DNA of 37,031 bases. Source: Patescibacteria group bacterium. Lineage in GTDB: Bacteria > Patescibacteriota > Microgenomatia > UBA1406 > GWC2-37-13. Below, one piece after another: positions 6,974 to 14,348 of the stretch. The stretch covers positions 1 to 37,031 of the forward strand of contig JAMCST010000013.1 in the NCBI GenBank assembly GCA_023380935.1, in the 5' to 3' direction. Numbering within the stretch: the first letter of the stretch is position 1; the number at the start of each line of letters is the position of its first letter. The notes beneath the pieces are model-generated. The model was not told where the DNA came from, did not search any database, and was given only the letters and a program-made list of their open reading frames with translations. The translations under genes and the position numbers were made by a program.

Positions 6974-7540
6974 ATGAAGGTTTTTTTTACAGCCTCACAA
7001 AAGGGAAAAAATTATTTTGACCAGTATTACAAACGCATCGCCGAAGAAAGCGAAATGAGAGGATATTTGCTTTTGAACGATGGCGTTCTCGCAACCAAAG
7101 AGGAAGAACTCGGCAGCGACGGCAAAGACACTTATGAAAAGCTTTACCATAAAACACTTAAGGCGTTGCAGGAAGCCGACGTTTGCGTATTCGAAACCAC
7201 CGTTTCCAGCTCGTATGTGGGCTATCTAATCTCAAAGGCGTTGGAACTGAATAAACCCACGATCGTTCTTTACTTCAAGGATAACGCCCCAGTCTTTCTT
7301 CTCGGTATCCATGAAGAGAAATTAATCATCCGCAACTACAACGACAACAACCTCACTCAGGTGCTTAGCGCGGCCTATGAATCGGCCGGTAAGCTACGCG
7401 ACAAACGCTTTAATTTCTTTATCTCGCCGGATCTGTTAAACTACCTTGAAACCGCCAGTAAAACCACCAATCAAACCAAGTCGATGTTCATTCGCAAGCT
7501 TATCCTGGAACATCGCAACAAAAATAGCCACAACAAATAA
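6974..7540 (+). CDS. Nucleoside 2-deoxyribosyltransferase-like protein with C-terminal ribbon-helix-helix-like segment
   Basis: 188 residues. The N-terminal domain begins KVFFTASQKG and continues through ADVCVFETTVSSSYVGYLISKALELNKPTI, the Rossmann-like pattern of nucleoside 2-deoxyribosyltransferase and related nucleotide-binding proteins. Residues about 150-183 (FFISPDLLNYLETASKTTNQTKSMFIRKLI, split here as sheet then two helices) read like a ribbon-helix-helix DNA-binding unit. The combination suggests a DNA-binding sensor of a nucleotide-like ligand rather than an enzyme, but this is inference. It sits 25 bases before a TrmB-like regulator that has its own promoter. Confidence 0.6.
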   Translation: MKVFFTASQKGKNYFDQYYKRIAEESEMRGYLLLNDGVLATKEEELGSDGKDTYEKLYHKTLKALQEADVCVFETTVSSSYVGYLISKALELNKPTIVLYFKDNAPVFLLGIHEEKLIIRNYNDNNLTQVLSAAYESAGKLRDKRFNFFISPDLLNYLETASKTTNQTKSMFIRKLILEHRNKNSHNK

Positions 7541-7553
7541 CGAGATAATGCTT

Positions 7554-7559
7554 TATACT
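7554..7559 (+). promoter_or_regulatory. -10 box of the first TrmB-like regulator gene
   Basis: TATACT ends 6 bases before ATG 7566. No convincing -35. Confidence 0.5.
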
Positions 7560-7565
7560 TGATAC

Positions 7566-8330
7566 ATGGCACGGGTCTTGGAATACCTGAAAAAGTTAGG
7601 TTTATCAGAAATCGAGGCTCTCCTGTATCAAGGTCTTCTTGAAAAAAAACAGACTTCAGTTATGCAACTAGCCAATTATGTTGGGGTTAAACGTATCACG
7701 GCCCATTTTAATATCGAAAACCTGATTAAAAAAGGATTGGTCACCCAGACTACCAAGGGATCAAGACGTCAGATTATTGCCGAACCACCGGAAAACCTAA
7801 CTTCCTTAATCGAGGAAAAAAAACAGCGGTTGGCGACCATTGAGGCTGATTTTCCGGCGATTTTAGAAAAATTAAAAACCCATACCGCCAATTATTTCTC
7901 TACCAACAATCCGTTTTTCCGGTATTACGAAGGAGAAACAGGTTTTAAAGAAGTCTGTCAAAGATCGCTTGATTTTGCCGACCACGAAGTTATGTTTCTT
8001 TCTAATCTGGATGAATGGTATAAGGTATACACGGTCGAATATGATAAAAACCACTATATCCCGATCCGCCTAAAAAAGAAGCTGTTGCTAAAACTACTGG
8101 TTTTCAAAAGCCAATTGACAGAGTCAATTAAAAAAGAGGATGGATTATATTTGCGCCACACAAAATTCCTGCCGCCGATGAATAAATTTTATACTACTAC
8201 CATCATCTACGGCAACGAGGTTTCCATCATGATCTCCAGTCGGCCTTATTTTGCCATCACCATCAATAATCGCGAATATAACAATACCTTCAAAAGCCTC
8301 TTTAACGTCCTGTGGTCGAAGGCGGATTAA
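7566..8330 (+). CDS. TrmB-family transcriptional regulator
   Basis: 254 residues. The N-terminal winged helix-turn-helix (YLKKLGLSEIEALLYQGLLEK, then SVMQLANYVGVKRITAHFNI) is the TrmB DNA-binding domain. A coiled-coil segment rich in Glu/Lys follows (about 78-105), then a C-terminal effector-like domain starting FRYYEGETGFKEV, which resembles the phospholipase D-like half of short TrmB proteins. It probably binds an operator near itself; no target is shown. A homologue with the same layout is at 16946-17716. The last 29 bases overlap the convergent gene. Confidence 0.85.
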   Translation: MARVLEYLKKLGLSEIEALLYQGLLEKKQTSVMQLANYVGVKRITAHFNIENLIKKGLVTQTTKGSRRQIIAEPPENLTSLIEEKKQRLATIEADFPAILEKLKTHTANYFSTNNPFFRYYEGETGFKEVCQRSLDFADHEVMFLSNLDEWYKVYTVEYDKNHYIPIRLKKKLLLKLLVFKSQLTESIKKEDGLYLRHTKFLPPMNKFYTTTIIYGNEVSIMISSRPYFAITINNREYNNTFKSLFNVLWSKAD

Positions 8331-8757
8331 TCTGTTTTTGGAAGTGGTTGGTTAGATAAGCAAGAATCGTTTTACTCAAGAATTCATTGTAGAGAAAAAA
8401 TACAATTAAATTACCGTCTTTTTCTTTTTTATTCAGACGTGCGAACATATAACGAGTCTCTTTGGGACTGATTCCATAATTAGGCAACTCATCAGACGTA
8501 AAAAAACCTCCACAGTTAAATACTTGTTTAACTTGGTCGCAAAGTTTTCTCCCGTAAATAAAGGTGGGTTTTTTGTCTTTACGGAACAAGCCCTCCAAAC
8601 CATAAAACATACAAGCATATAGTACATTACCGTTGTTTTTTATCAGGTTTGATTCTGTCTTATCAACGGTAATTTTGGTTAAAGAGCCGGTTTTTAGTAT
8701 CCTGCAACCGTTATTTTGAAGGAAATACTGAGGAAGCTTCGCTTGAGCAACATTCAT
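8302..8757 (-). CDS. Hypothetical protein, 151 aa
   Basis: A convergent open frame that overlaps the TrmB gene's end by 29 bases. It is AT-richer than its surroundings. The protein has mixed helix and strand, several Cys and a segment SPKETRYMFARLNKKEKDGNLIVFFLY that looks like a compact alpha/beta domain. There is no signal peptide or membrane helix. I do not recognise the family. The frame is long and its composition is protein-like, so I think it is real; the AT bias hints at recent acquisition. The AT-rich region upstream lacks a clear leaderless promoter. Confidence 0.6.
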   Translation of the reverse strand: MNVAQAKLPQYFLQNNGCRILKTGSLTKITVDKTESNLIKNNGNVLYACMFYGLEGLFRKDKKPTFIYGRKLCDQVKQVFNCGGFFTSDELPNYGISPKETRYMFARLNKKEKDGNLIVFFLYNEFLSKTILAYLTNHFQKQINPPSTTGR

Positions 8758-8938
8758 AATTACTGAATTTTATATCTACGTATAACTTATATATTTGACA
8801 ATAGATTATATCAGATTTCAACCAAACTATCACATCGCTATAAGCTCTCTGTTATCTAAACAAAACAGTTGTACGTGAACAACAAAATATTATTTATACG
8901 GATTAATTAACCGCCCCCAAACCAAACCGGAACACAAA

Positions 8939-8978
8939 CGTTGTTGTTGTCCAACATGTTGTAATAATATAACAACAA
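8939..8978. repeat. Clustered GTTG/CAAC motifs upstream of a promoter
   Basis: The stretch just before the -35 of the 9017 gene contains repeated GTTG and CAAC words, including a near-palindrome of GTTGTAATA with TATAACAAC. This could be a regulator binding site. The rest of 8758-8938 is AT-rich and I see no gene there. Confidence 0.35.
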
Positions 8979-8982
8979 TCTC

Positions 8983-9010
8983 TTGACATTGACTAAATCT
9001 TCGTTATAAT
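8983..9010 (+). promoter_or_regulatory. Consensus promoter of the 9017 gene
   Basis: TTGACA (8983-8988), a 16-bp spacer and a perfect TATAAT (9005-9010), ending 6 bases before ATG 9017. The strongest promoter match in the window. Confidence 0.85.
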
Positions 9011-9016
9011 TAAGTC

Positions 9017-9436
9017 ATGGCAACTGACTCGGCCATCACCAGGTCACAACTGCTTCCGATTTTCACCCTCTTGGAAAAACGCCAGTTCAAATTAGCCGAG
9101 AAAAACCTGATTAAGATACTGCGCAATTTGATTGAATCAAACCAAGACGCAAAAAAACGCTCCAATTGGCTGGGCTTAACCCAAATTCTCTACTCGGACT
9201 TTAACCGCAGCTACCTAAGCTGGGCAAAAAACCGCGGGAGGAACATCCGCCGGGAAATTAGTACTCTGCATTCGGACTCGCACGACAACTTTCTTTTGGC
9301 TCACTGTACTGACAGCGCCTCGGTCGACGATCTGTTTTACGCAATGATGCAATCCGCATCACAACGCCGCTTGACCCGTCAAAATCGGGAGATTTCCAAA
9401 CAATTGGAGCTTTATTCTCACCTGATTCAAGCCTAA
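9017..9436 (+). CDS. Hypothetical helical protein, 139 aa
   Basis: Strongly helical, basic near the centre (KNRGRNIRREI), without Gly-rich loops, a signal peptide or membrane segments. No motif I recognise. It stands alone between two AT-rich intergenic regions and has a near-perfect consensus promoter, so it is probably strongly expressed. The all-helical fold would suit a small nucleic-acid-binding or scaffold protein, but nothing proves it. The start is fixed by the -10 box 6 bases upstream. Confidence 0.7.
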   Translation: MATDSAITRSQLLPIFTLLEKRQFKLAEKNLIKILRNLIESNQDAKKRSNWLGLTQILYSDFNRSYLSWAKNRGRNIRREISTLHSDSHDNFLLAHCTDSASVDDLFYAMMQSASQRRLTRQNREISKQLELYSHLIQA

Positions 9437-9727
9437 CGTCACAACGTTATCCCCTATTCTCGTGCGTAGATAATTCAGTATATACTTAATATCGATAAAT
9501 ACATATCGATGCCATCTGTTGAAATTGGTTCTTAAAATGATCTAATCAACTGTTCTAATAAAAAATAGATTCCCCCAAACCGACATGACTAATTGATGCC
9601 CTTCAATCTATATTAATATGGTAACTTCTTTATCAAATTAATACATATATCATACCTACTTGACAAAGTACATAAAAACTGAATATACTGAATTTAAAGT
9701 TATAAGTTACGGAAAAAAGCTATCCTT
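9437..9727. other. AT-rich intergenic region
   Basis: About 291 bases without a recognisable gene. It holds TATCGATA/ATATCGATG repeats around 9490-9512 and, at its right end, the promoter and short leader of the TasA-like gene. I see no other structure. Confidence 0.5.
9660..9689 (+). promoter_or_regulatory. Promoter of the TasA/SipW locus
   Basis: TTGACA (9660-9665), an 18-bp spacer and TATACT (9684-9689). The ATG at 9728 lies 38 bases after the -10, so unlike most genes here this mRNA would have a leader of about 30 bases with a purine-rich GGAAAAAAG. Confidence 0.65.
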
Positions 9728-10360
9728 ATGGACAAAAAGAAAAAGAGACTATTACTTAGTCTCTTGATCATCCTAATCGTCGGAGGAGGTGCCATTGCCG
9801 GGACCTTTGCTTTCTTTACCGCCAGACGGACCGTCAGCCAAAGTAAATTTACGGCTGGAACGTTGGATTTGGACGTATCGTCCAACAACGTCGCTCTGGA
9901 ACCGTTCGTCATCGACAATATCGGTGAAAACGGCGACATCAGCGGGGCCAAAACCTGGACGGTAAGAAATACCGGGTCACTCCCTGGTAGACTCTTGGTG
10001 AGGTTGCAAAACGTCACCAACCAGGAAAATGGCTGTAACGATCAGGAAAAGGCGGCTGAGCCGAACTGCGAGGCGGACAACGTGGGAGAGATGGGTAACG
10101 TCGTTACCCTTAATGTCTCGCTAAACGGCGATGACAAGGTTTCCTCAACCTTGGCCACTGACCAGCAGTCCAAGATCGGACTGGACTGGAACGCCTTGAC
10201 CCCGGTAATCATCCAACCGGGCGATAGTGTGACCATCGGTGCCCATTGGGCCACGCCCGAGAGCGCTTATGGCAACGAAATCCAGAGCGACAGCGTCAGC
10301 TTCGACATGGATTTTCGTTTGATCCAGCTTATCAGCGGACCGACTCCGACCAACGAATAA
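9728..10360 (+). CDS. TasA/camelysin-like secreted protein with SipW-type signal peptide
   Basis: 210 residues. MDKKKKRLLLSLLIILIVGG followed by AIAGTFAFFTARRTVSQSKFTAGTL shows the SipW-type signal: a Lys-rich start, a hydrophobic core, then FF-T-F and an AGTLDLD strand. The mature region is beta-rich with a Thr/Asn/Asp bias (KTWTVRNTGSLPGRLLVRL), as in the TasA/CalY family of extracellular fibre proteins. Two Cys (CNDQEKAAEPNC) might pair. The two downstream signal peptidases are its probable processing enzymes. It is likely a surface or matrix protein. Confidence 0.85.
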   Translation: MDKKKKRLLLSLLIILIVGGGAIAGTFAFFTARRTVSQSKFTAGTLDLDVSSNNVALEPFVIDNIGENGDISGAKTWTVRNTGSLPGRLLVRLQNVTNQENGCNDQEKAAEPNCEADNVGEMGNVVTLNVSLNGDDKVSSTLATDQQSKIGLDWNALTPVIIQPGDSVTIGAHWATPESAYGNEIQSDSVSFDMDFRLIQLISGPTPTNE

Positions 10361-10379
10361 GCCGGAAATTTGTTTAATT

Positions 10380-10424
10380 AAGTGGGTGGGCGGAATATCC
10401 ATTATTTCGCCCCCCACTTTAATT
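10380..10424 (+). terminator. Hairpin after the TasA-like gene
   Basis: AAGTGGG...GGGCGGAA and TTCGCCC...CCCACTT form an imperfect stem of about 14 bp, followed by TTAATTT. It may stop or attenuate transcription between the structural gene and the peptidase, a common way to make more fibre protein than processing enzyme. Confidence 0.6.
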
Positions 10425-10440
10425 TAGCGAAGATTAGCCC

Positions 10441-10938
10441 ATGAAAAAGCATCCTCTTAAACTTCTTTTTGAACTGGCCACCTGGATTGTGATTGCCATT
10501 TTCGCCCTTCTGGCCGTCTTTACCATTATGTCCAATACCAGCGCCTTTGCCGGCTATCAGTCTTACCTGGTACAGTCGGGTTCAATGGAACCGGCCATTA
10601 TGACCGGTGATATCATTGTCGTCCACGCCCAACCCGAGTATCATAAAAATGACACGATTACTTTTCGCGGCAGTGACGGCCGGATCGTTACCCACCGCAT
10701 CGCCGCCATCAACGAAAAAGACGGCCGCCGTTACTTTACCACCAAAGGCGATGCCAACCGCTCCGAAGACAACGACAACGTCATTTCCGATCAGGTGATC
10801 GGCACCGTGGCGTTGGTAATTCCCCGCCTCGGCTATCTGGTGGCATTCAGCCGCACCATTCCCGGTTTATTCCTCTTGATTCTTATCCCGACCGTGACCA
10901 TTATTCTTGACGAATTATTGCGTCTGATCAATGGTTAG
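10441..10938 (+). CDS. sipW: Signal peptidase I, SipW (ER/archaeal) type
   Basis: 165 residues. An N-terminal membrane helix (LLFELATWIVIAIFALLAVF) is followed by the catalytic SGSMEPAIMTGDIIVV (Ser in SGSMEP, about residues 45-61), then TITFRGSDGRIVTHRI, where His of THRI replaces the Lys of classical signal peptidases, and TKGDANRSEDN with the third conserved box. A C-terminal hydrophobic segment forms a second membrane helix. The Ser-His pair marks the ER/SipW type that cleaves TasA-like precursors, matching the gene upstream. Downstream of the hairpin, so probably expressed by read-through. The 3' end overlaps the next gene by 8 bases. Confidence 0.9.
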   Translation: MKKHPLKLLFELATWIVIAIFALLAVFTIMSNTSAFAGYQSYLVQSGSMEPAIMTGDIIVVHAQPEYHKNDTITFRGSDGRIVTHRIAAINEKDGRRYFTTKGDANRSEDNDNVISDQVIGTVALVIPRLGYLVAFSRTIPGLFLLILIPTVTIILDELLRLING

Positions 10939-11509
10939 TATCCGGACAAAAACCGCCTTATTTCTTCTTATTATGTTAGCTAACTTTCTCCTCAACACCC
11001 ACTATACCGATGCCGATCTGGTGGCCGAACGCGTGGTGCAGGCCAATCGGCTTTCCGCCACCACCCTGTCTTTTGCCTTGCAGCACTCGGCCAACTTTGG
11101 CCAACTGGGAACGTTGTTCAATACTACCGGCTTTCAACCGGGCGGGTTTGACATCCGAGCGATACGCATCAAAAAGGATGGAAAACTGAACTTTAAATAT
11201 CGTCTCAAAACAGTAAAAAAAGGCGGTGACGACGGTCTATGTGCTGCCCTTAACCTTCAGGTGGTGCAAAACTGGCAGGTTAAATACCAAGGCCGTCTGC
11301 TCGACCTTAATCTGGACACGACCATCCCCACCTCCGGCTTTGATAACTGGATATTCTATCTGAGTATTGATAGCGACCAGGCCTCCCTGAAAAACAAAAC
11401 CTGCGAATTTGACCTTGATTTTAAAACCTGGCGCAACAATCCCGAGGAAAAAACCGGCTTTTGGGCCCAGCGCCTGATCAACAGCAACGTCAGCAGCGGC
11501 AATTGGTGA
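10931..11509 (+). CDS. Second TasA/camelysin-like small secreted protein
   Basis: 192 residues. A short Arg/Lys start and hydrophobic segment (TALFLLIMLANFLLNTHYTDA) is followed by a beta-rich exported domain with two Cys (about residues 97 and 157) and FDLDFKTWRNNPEEK. It overlaps the upstream signal peptidase and is followed by another, so it belongs to the same secretion locus. Its sequence lacks the clear FF-T-F signal of the first protein, so TasA-family assignment is tentative. It might be a minor fibre subunit or anchor, like TapA beside TasA in Bacillus, though no sequence similarity to TapA is visible. Confidence 0.6.
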   Translation: MVSIRTKTALFLLIMLANFLLNTHYTDADLVAERVVQANRLSATTLSFALQHSANFGQLGTLFNTTGFQPGGFDIRAIRIKKDGKLNFKYRLKTVKKGGDDGLCAALNLQVVQNWQVKYQGRLLDLNLDTTIPTSGFDNWIFYLSIDSDQASLKNKTCEFDLDFKTWRNNPEEKTGFWAQRLINSNVSSGNW

Positions 11510-11515
11510 TAAAAT
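11507..11515 (+). promoter_or_regulatory. Extended -10 of the second signal peptidase gene
   Basis: TGATAAAAT, in which the TG is part of the preceding gene's stop codon, ends 6 bases before ATG 11522. The stop codon and promoter element are the same bases. Confidence 0.65.
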
Positions 11516-11521
11516 GAGACT

Positions 11522-12043
11522 ATGCAGACAAGACCGGCGGCGCTCAGACGTTTTGACCGACTAACCCACGCAAGAATTTATTACACCTTGGTCGTGGTTT
11601 ATGTGTTGGCTACGTTAACGATTGGACTATTGTCTTCGGAAAAACTACTCTGGCCTTTCCGTTTTTTCACCATCCGTTCCAACTCGATGAATCCGGTGCT
11701 CAATACCGGCAGTCTGATTATGGTAAAAAATCAGCCGTTCTACCAAGCCAACGACATCATCAGTTATTATGCTAAAGTCAACGGCCGGGAAACTATCATC
11801 ACCCACCGGATCTGGAGAATCGGAGGCAATGTTTACATTACTAAAGGCGACGCCAACCAGGCGATCGATCGGGAAATTGTCGTCCCCCGTTTGGTAATCG
11901 GCAAAGTCATCTTAATTATCCCGATCATCGGCTATCTGGCGGCCTTTATCAAAAGCGCGCCCGGCTCTTTCATCTTCATTACCCTACCTGCCGCAGTTTT
12001 TGTCACCATCGAACTGATTAAAATTGTTTGGCTGTACCGATAA
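11522..12043 (+). CDS. Second SipW-type signal peptidase I
   Basis: 173 residues. A membrane helix (YYTLVVVYVLATLTIGLL), the catalytic motif RSNSMNPVLNTGSLIMV, ETIITHRIWRIG with the catalytic His and TKGDANQAID give the same architecture as the first peptidase. A C-terminal hydrophobic segment is present. Most peptidases read SGSMxP; here it is SNSMNP. It has its own promoter, so it may be used under other conditions or on the second secreted protein. A third gene follows after 4 bases. Confidence 0.88.
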   Translation: MQTRPAALRRFDRLTHARIYYTLVVVYVLATLTIGLLSSEKLLWPFRFFTIRSNSMNPVLNTGSLIMVKNQPFYQANDIISYYAKVNGRETIITHRIWRIGGNVYITKGDANQAIDREIVVPRLVIGKVILIIPIIGYLAAFIKSAPGSFIFITLPAAVFVTIELIKIVWLYR

Positions 12044-12047
12044 AACC

Positions 12048-12419
12048 ATGCATTACGCTCAGGCCCCGGAAATCAAACGCCAGATTGTCACGCTGGTGGA
12101 CAAGCTGGAAATGAACCACATTGACACCAACCGGATTCACTGCATTCGGTCGCTCGACGCCAAAACCCGCGCCTATGCCCGAATCTGGGGCATGGCCCGT
12201 TTATTTAAGGAGGTGGCCGGCATCGAACCGCATTACATTATTGAGGTAATCGCCAAAAGATATGATAAATTGTCCGAACGGGAAAAAATCAAAACCCTGA
12301 TCCATGAGCTTATGCATATTCCTAAAACTTTCTCCGGTGCACTGCTCTCCCACCGGGGACAATACCATCGCATTAACGACCGGACGGTCGAACAGCTACT
12401 GCGCTCAATTGAAAGATAA
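12048..12419 (+). CDS. Putative zinc metallopeptidase, 123 aa
   Basis: The signature is LIHELMHIPKTF (HExxH, about residues 85-96) with further His residues in SHRGQYHRI that could give the third ligand. The small size and layout match the putative phage-type metallopeptidase family (PF18894-like). It starts 4 bases after the signal peptidase stop; an upstream in-frame TTG (12024) is unlikely because it would overlap that gene. It is cytosolic by sequence, with no signal peptide. Substrate unknown. It may be translationally coupled to the peptidase gene. Confidence 0.7.
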   Translation: MHYAQAPEIKRQIVTLVDKLEMNHIDTNRIHCIRSLDAKTRAYARIWGMARLFKEVAGIEPHYIIEVIAKRYDKLSEREKIKTLIHELMHIPKTFSGALLSHRGQYHRINDRTVEQLLRSIER

Positions 12420-12447
12420 GGCGCGCCTTTCAATCACCGGAGCGGAT

Positions 12448-12476
12448 TTGACTAACAAACGATGACCGGTTATGAT
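12448..12476 (+). promoter_or_regulatory. Promoter of the GNAT gene
   Basis: TTGACT (12448-12453), a 17-bp spacer and TATGAT (12471-12476), ending 6 bases before ATG 12483. Confidence 0.75.
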
Positions 12477-12482
12477 TAATGC

Positions 12483-13106
12483 ATGTTTATGTCGACCGAA
12501 CGCCATAATCAGTCCAGCAACGATCACCCACCCGTGCCTAACGACGAAAATCGCACCACGGTGAATCAAATCTTAAAAACAATCTTGCATGGCTGGAATT
12601 TTGATCTGTTCACTGGTATTGATCGACCGGTAACCGGCAGTTTTTACTACAAAGATACAATTTATCCCTGCTCGATCTCCTCGCGCCGGCCCCGATTAAG
12701 AAGGTCCAACAAACACCAATGGGAAATCAGGATTGGTCCGGCCAACTGCATTATGAGCGCCGGTCCGGGAAGCCACCTGATCGACATCCCCGATTTACCA
12801 AAACAATATATTCCCGTTGCCATAGATCATCTGGCCGTAGATCCGGTAAAGCGCGGTCAAGGATTTGGGACTTTAACGGCGCAGACGCTCGAAGTCTTAC
12901 TTACTCAATATGCGCATATTACAAATACTCCTGTCGTAGTTTTTTGTGAAGATGATTCAGATACGGGATGGACGCAAAGAATAGCTCACAGATATAAAGC
13001 CACGTCGTTATCTGCTGATTGGTTGGATACTTCTCCAATCGCAAGATTAGTAAATATTAACCCAGGTTTTTATAAAATATATCAACCGAAAGTGCACAGA
13101 CGTTAG
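12483..13106 (+). CDS. GNAT-family N-acetyltransferase
   Basis: 207 residues. The acetyl-CoA pyrophosphate-binding motif A is seen as HLAVDPVKRGQGFGTLTAQTLEV (the R/QxxGxG core RGQGFG is near residues 126-131), preceded by a variable N-terminal half and followed by strands ending in GFYKIY. Acceptor specificity cannot be predicted. The Arg-rich segment SSRRPRLRRSNKH (about residues 67-79) is notable. The start is fixed by the -10 box 6 bases upstream. It ends 4 bases into the convergent histidine phosphatase. Confidence 0.8.
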   Translation: MFMSTERHNQSSNDHPPVPNDENRTTVNQILKTILHGWNFDLFTGIDRPVTGSFYYKDTIYPCSISSRRPRLRRSNKHQWEIRIGPANCIMSAGPGSHLIDIPDLPKQYIPVAIDHLAVDPVKRGQGFGTLTAQTLEVLLTQYAHITNTPVVVFCEDDSDTGWTQRIAHRYKATSLSADWLDTSPIARLVNINPGFYKIYQPKVHRR

Positions 13107-13735
13107 ATTTTTGCCAGTTCCACTCCGACCGTTCTTTTTATTTCAAACTCAACCCCGTCGCTTTCCAGTTTAACCAAAGCGGTGTTTTTTACCGAACCTG
13201 ACGGCAGGGTTTTGTCATCGCCATACCCAAGGTGGATGAGAAAAACACGCATTACTGCCCCATGCGTCACCACCAACACGTTTTTACCCAAATACGCCAA
13301 GGCGATTTCCCGCAACACCGTAATAAAACGCCCCATCAGTTGCTCATCGCTTTCTCCTTCGCTGTAGAAACGCAGCCGGCGCCGCTCCGGCTCCGGTAAA
13401 CTAGTATAGAGATGATAGAACTGTTCCAGCTCTTTACGCACCTGGCTAACCAGCTTGCCATCGAGTTTCCCGAAACTGCGTTCCCGCAACTCTCGTCTGG
13501 CAATAACGGCCAACCGGCGTTCTTTGGCAATGATCTGGGCGGTGCGATACGCACGCAGCAGATCGGAAGAGAATGCCGCGGCAAAATTAACGGACTTAAG
13601 CCTTAAGCCCATCGCCTCGGCCTGGCTAATGCCAACCGCAGTTAAAGACGAGTCTTTTTGGCCCTGCATCCGCCCTTCGATATTCCACTCGGTCTGCCCA
13701 TGCCTAACTAGATACAGGCGACAACTTTTTTTCAT
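13103..13735 (-). CDS. Histidine phosphatase superfamily (phosphoglycerate mutase-like)
   Basis: 210 residues from ATG 13735. LYLVRHGQTEWN carries the phospho-acceptor His (RHG), the central Glu lies near RELRERSFGKLDG, and VLVVTHGAVMR holds the second catalytic His. These identify the cofactor-independent-mutase-unrelated dPGM/phosphatase branch; most single-domain members of this size act as phosphatases on small phosphorylated molecules. A TTG 12 bases upstream is in frame but less likely. It follows a tiny membrane protein gene by 13 bases and probably shares its transcript. Confidence 0.88.
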   Translation of the reverse strand: MKKSCRLYLVRHGQTEWNIEGRMQGQKDSSLTAVGISQAEAMGLRLKSVNFAAAFSSDLLRAYRTAQIIAKERRLAVIARRELRERSFGKLDGKLVSQVRKELEQFYHLYTSLPEPERRRLRFYSEGESDEQLMGRFITVLREIALAYLGKNVLVVTHGAVMRVFLIHLGYGDDKTLPSGSVKNTALVKLESDGVEFEIKRTVGVELAKI

Positions 13736-13748
13736 TGTTTTTTTCAAA

Positions 13749-13907
13749 CTAAAACGCTAGCGACAGGAATAGCTGCTGAAGAAGAATGAGTCCGCCCAAT
13801 ATTACGGCGGCTACCACCGCCCACCACCATTTTGTCTGGAAGACGATTTTCAGATCATCAAGAAAATCAAACAGGTTACTAATCATCTCTTCGTCAAACA
13901 CCGCCAT
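13749..13907 (-). CDS. Small single-pass membrane protein, 52 aa
   Basis: A 52-codon frame with ATG at 13907. The N-terminal half is acidic and amphipathic (MAVFDEEMISNLFDFLDDLK), then WWW marks the start of a hydrophobic helix (VVAAVILGGLILLQQLFLSL). The layout is that of a tail-anchored or small regulatory membrane protein. TATAAT ends 9 bases upstream of the ATG, and the gene is followed after 13 bases by the phosphatase, so the two form an operon. It might recruit the phosphatase to the membrane; that is inference. Confidence 0.6.
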   Translation of the reverse strand: MAVFDEEMISNLFDFLDDLKIVFQTKWWWAVVAAVILGGLILLQQLFLSLAF

Positions 13908-13916
13908 ATGACTCAC

Positions 13917-13922
13917 ATTATA
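13917..13922 (-). promoter_or_regulatory. -10 box of the small membrane protein/phosphatase operon
   Basis: A perfect TATAAT on the minus strand, 9 bases before ATG 13907. Confidence 0.6.
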
Positions 13923-13964
13923 ACAAAATGAGGAAAAAACTAACTCATCTCCACCCTAACTTTA

Positions 13965-13988
13965 TTTTAGTTAATTAATTAACTAAAA
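13965..13988. repeat. 24-bp perfect palindrome
   Basis: Symmetric around AGTTAATTAATTAACT with TTTT/AAAA arms. It lies between two divergent promoters. The same 16-bp core recurs at 33162-33191. Confidence 0.7.
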
Positions 13989-14001
13989 TGTTTTCGACTG
14001 G

Positions 14002-14030
14002 TTGACAAGTCATTCGTTTTCTCCTATCAT
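14002..14030 (+). promoter_or_regulatory. Promoter of the DUF1599 gene
   Basis: TTGACA (14002-14007), a 17-bp spacer and TATCAT (14025-14030), ending 7 bases before ATG 14038. The in-frame TTG at 14002 that would extend the gene is the -35 element itself. Confidence 0.8.
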
Positions 14031-14037
14031 ATCTCTC

Positions 14038-14331
14038 ATGAAACCGCCCCAATCCCTTGACGAGGCTTTTGTTCAAGTTTGTGAGGAAATGAAACAAATC
14101 TTCATCAAAAAACACCGCGACTACGGCAAAAACAACATCTTGGACACGGGCGAACTGGGGATCGCCTTTCGCGAAAGCGACAAGATCAACCGGTTAAAAC
14201 ATCTGCTTGACGCCGGTAAACCGCCGGAAAACGAAACGGTTGACGAAAACTGGCTTGATGTAGGAGTTTACGCGGTAATTGCCATGCTGCTGCGCCGGGG
14301 CTGGTTTAAAAAACTCAACCTGAAGAAATAG
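14038..14331 (+). CDS. DUF1599-family protein (nucleotide-modification-associated domain)
   Basis: 97 residues, all helical. KKHRDYGKNNILDTGELGIAFRESDKINRL is the family signature, and DENWLDVGVYAVIAMLL closes it. DUF1599 proteins occur in phages and small genomes beside nucleotide-modifying or nucleotide-salvage enzymes, and the paired acidic residues suggest a MazG-like metal-binding helical bundle acting on nucleotides. The exact reaction is not established. The start is set by the promoter. The end is 17 bases from the convergent hexokinase gene. Confidence 0.75.
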   Translation: MKPPQSLDEAFVQVCEEMKQIFIKKHRDYGKNNILDTGELGIAFRESDKINRLKHLLDAGKPPENETVDENWLDVGVYAVIAMLLRRGWFKKLNLKK

Positions 14332-14348
14332 GTTGTGTCTTTATCGAT

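Noticed and set aside
8941-8980. A CRISPR array or direct repeat from GTTG/CAAC words
   Set aside because: The words are too short and irregular, with no spacers; kept only as a possible regulator site.
13595-13747. A TTG start for the histidine phosphatase at 13747
   Set aside because: ATG 13735 is stronger and directly follows the small membrane protein gene; the TTG would add only four residues.
14002-14037. An in-frame TTG extension of the DUF1599 gene
   Set aside because: The TTG is part of the TTGACA -35 element; the TATCAT -10 and ATG 14038 show the true start.
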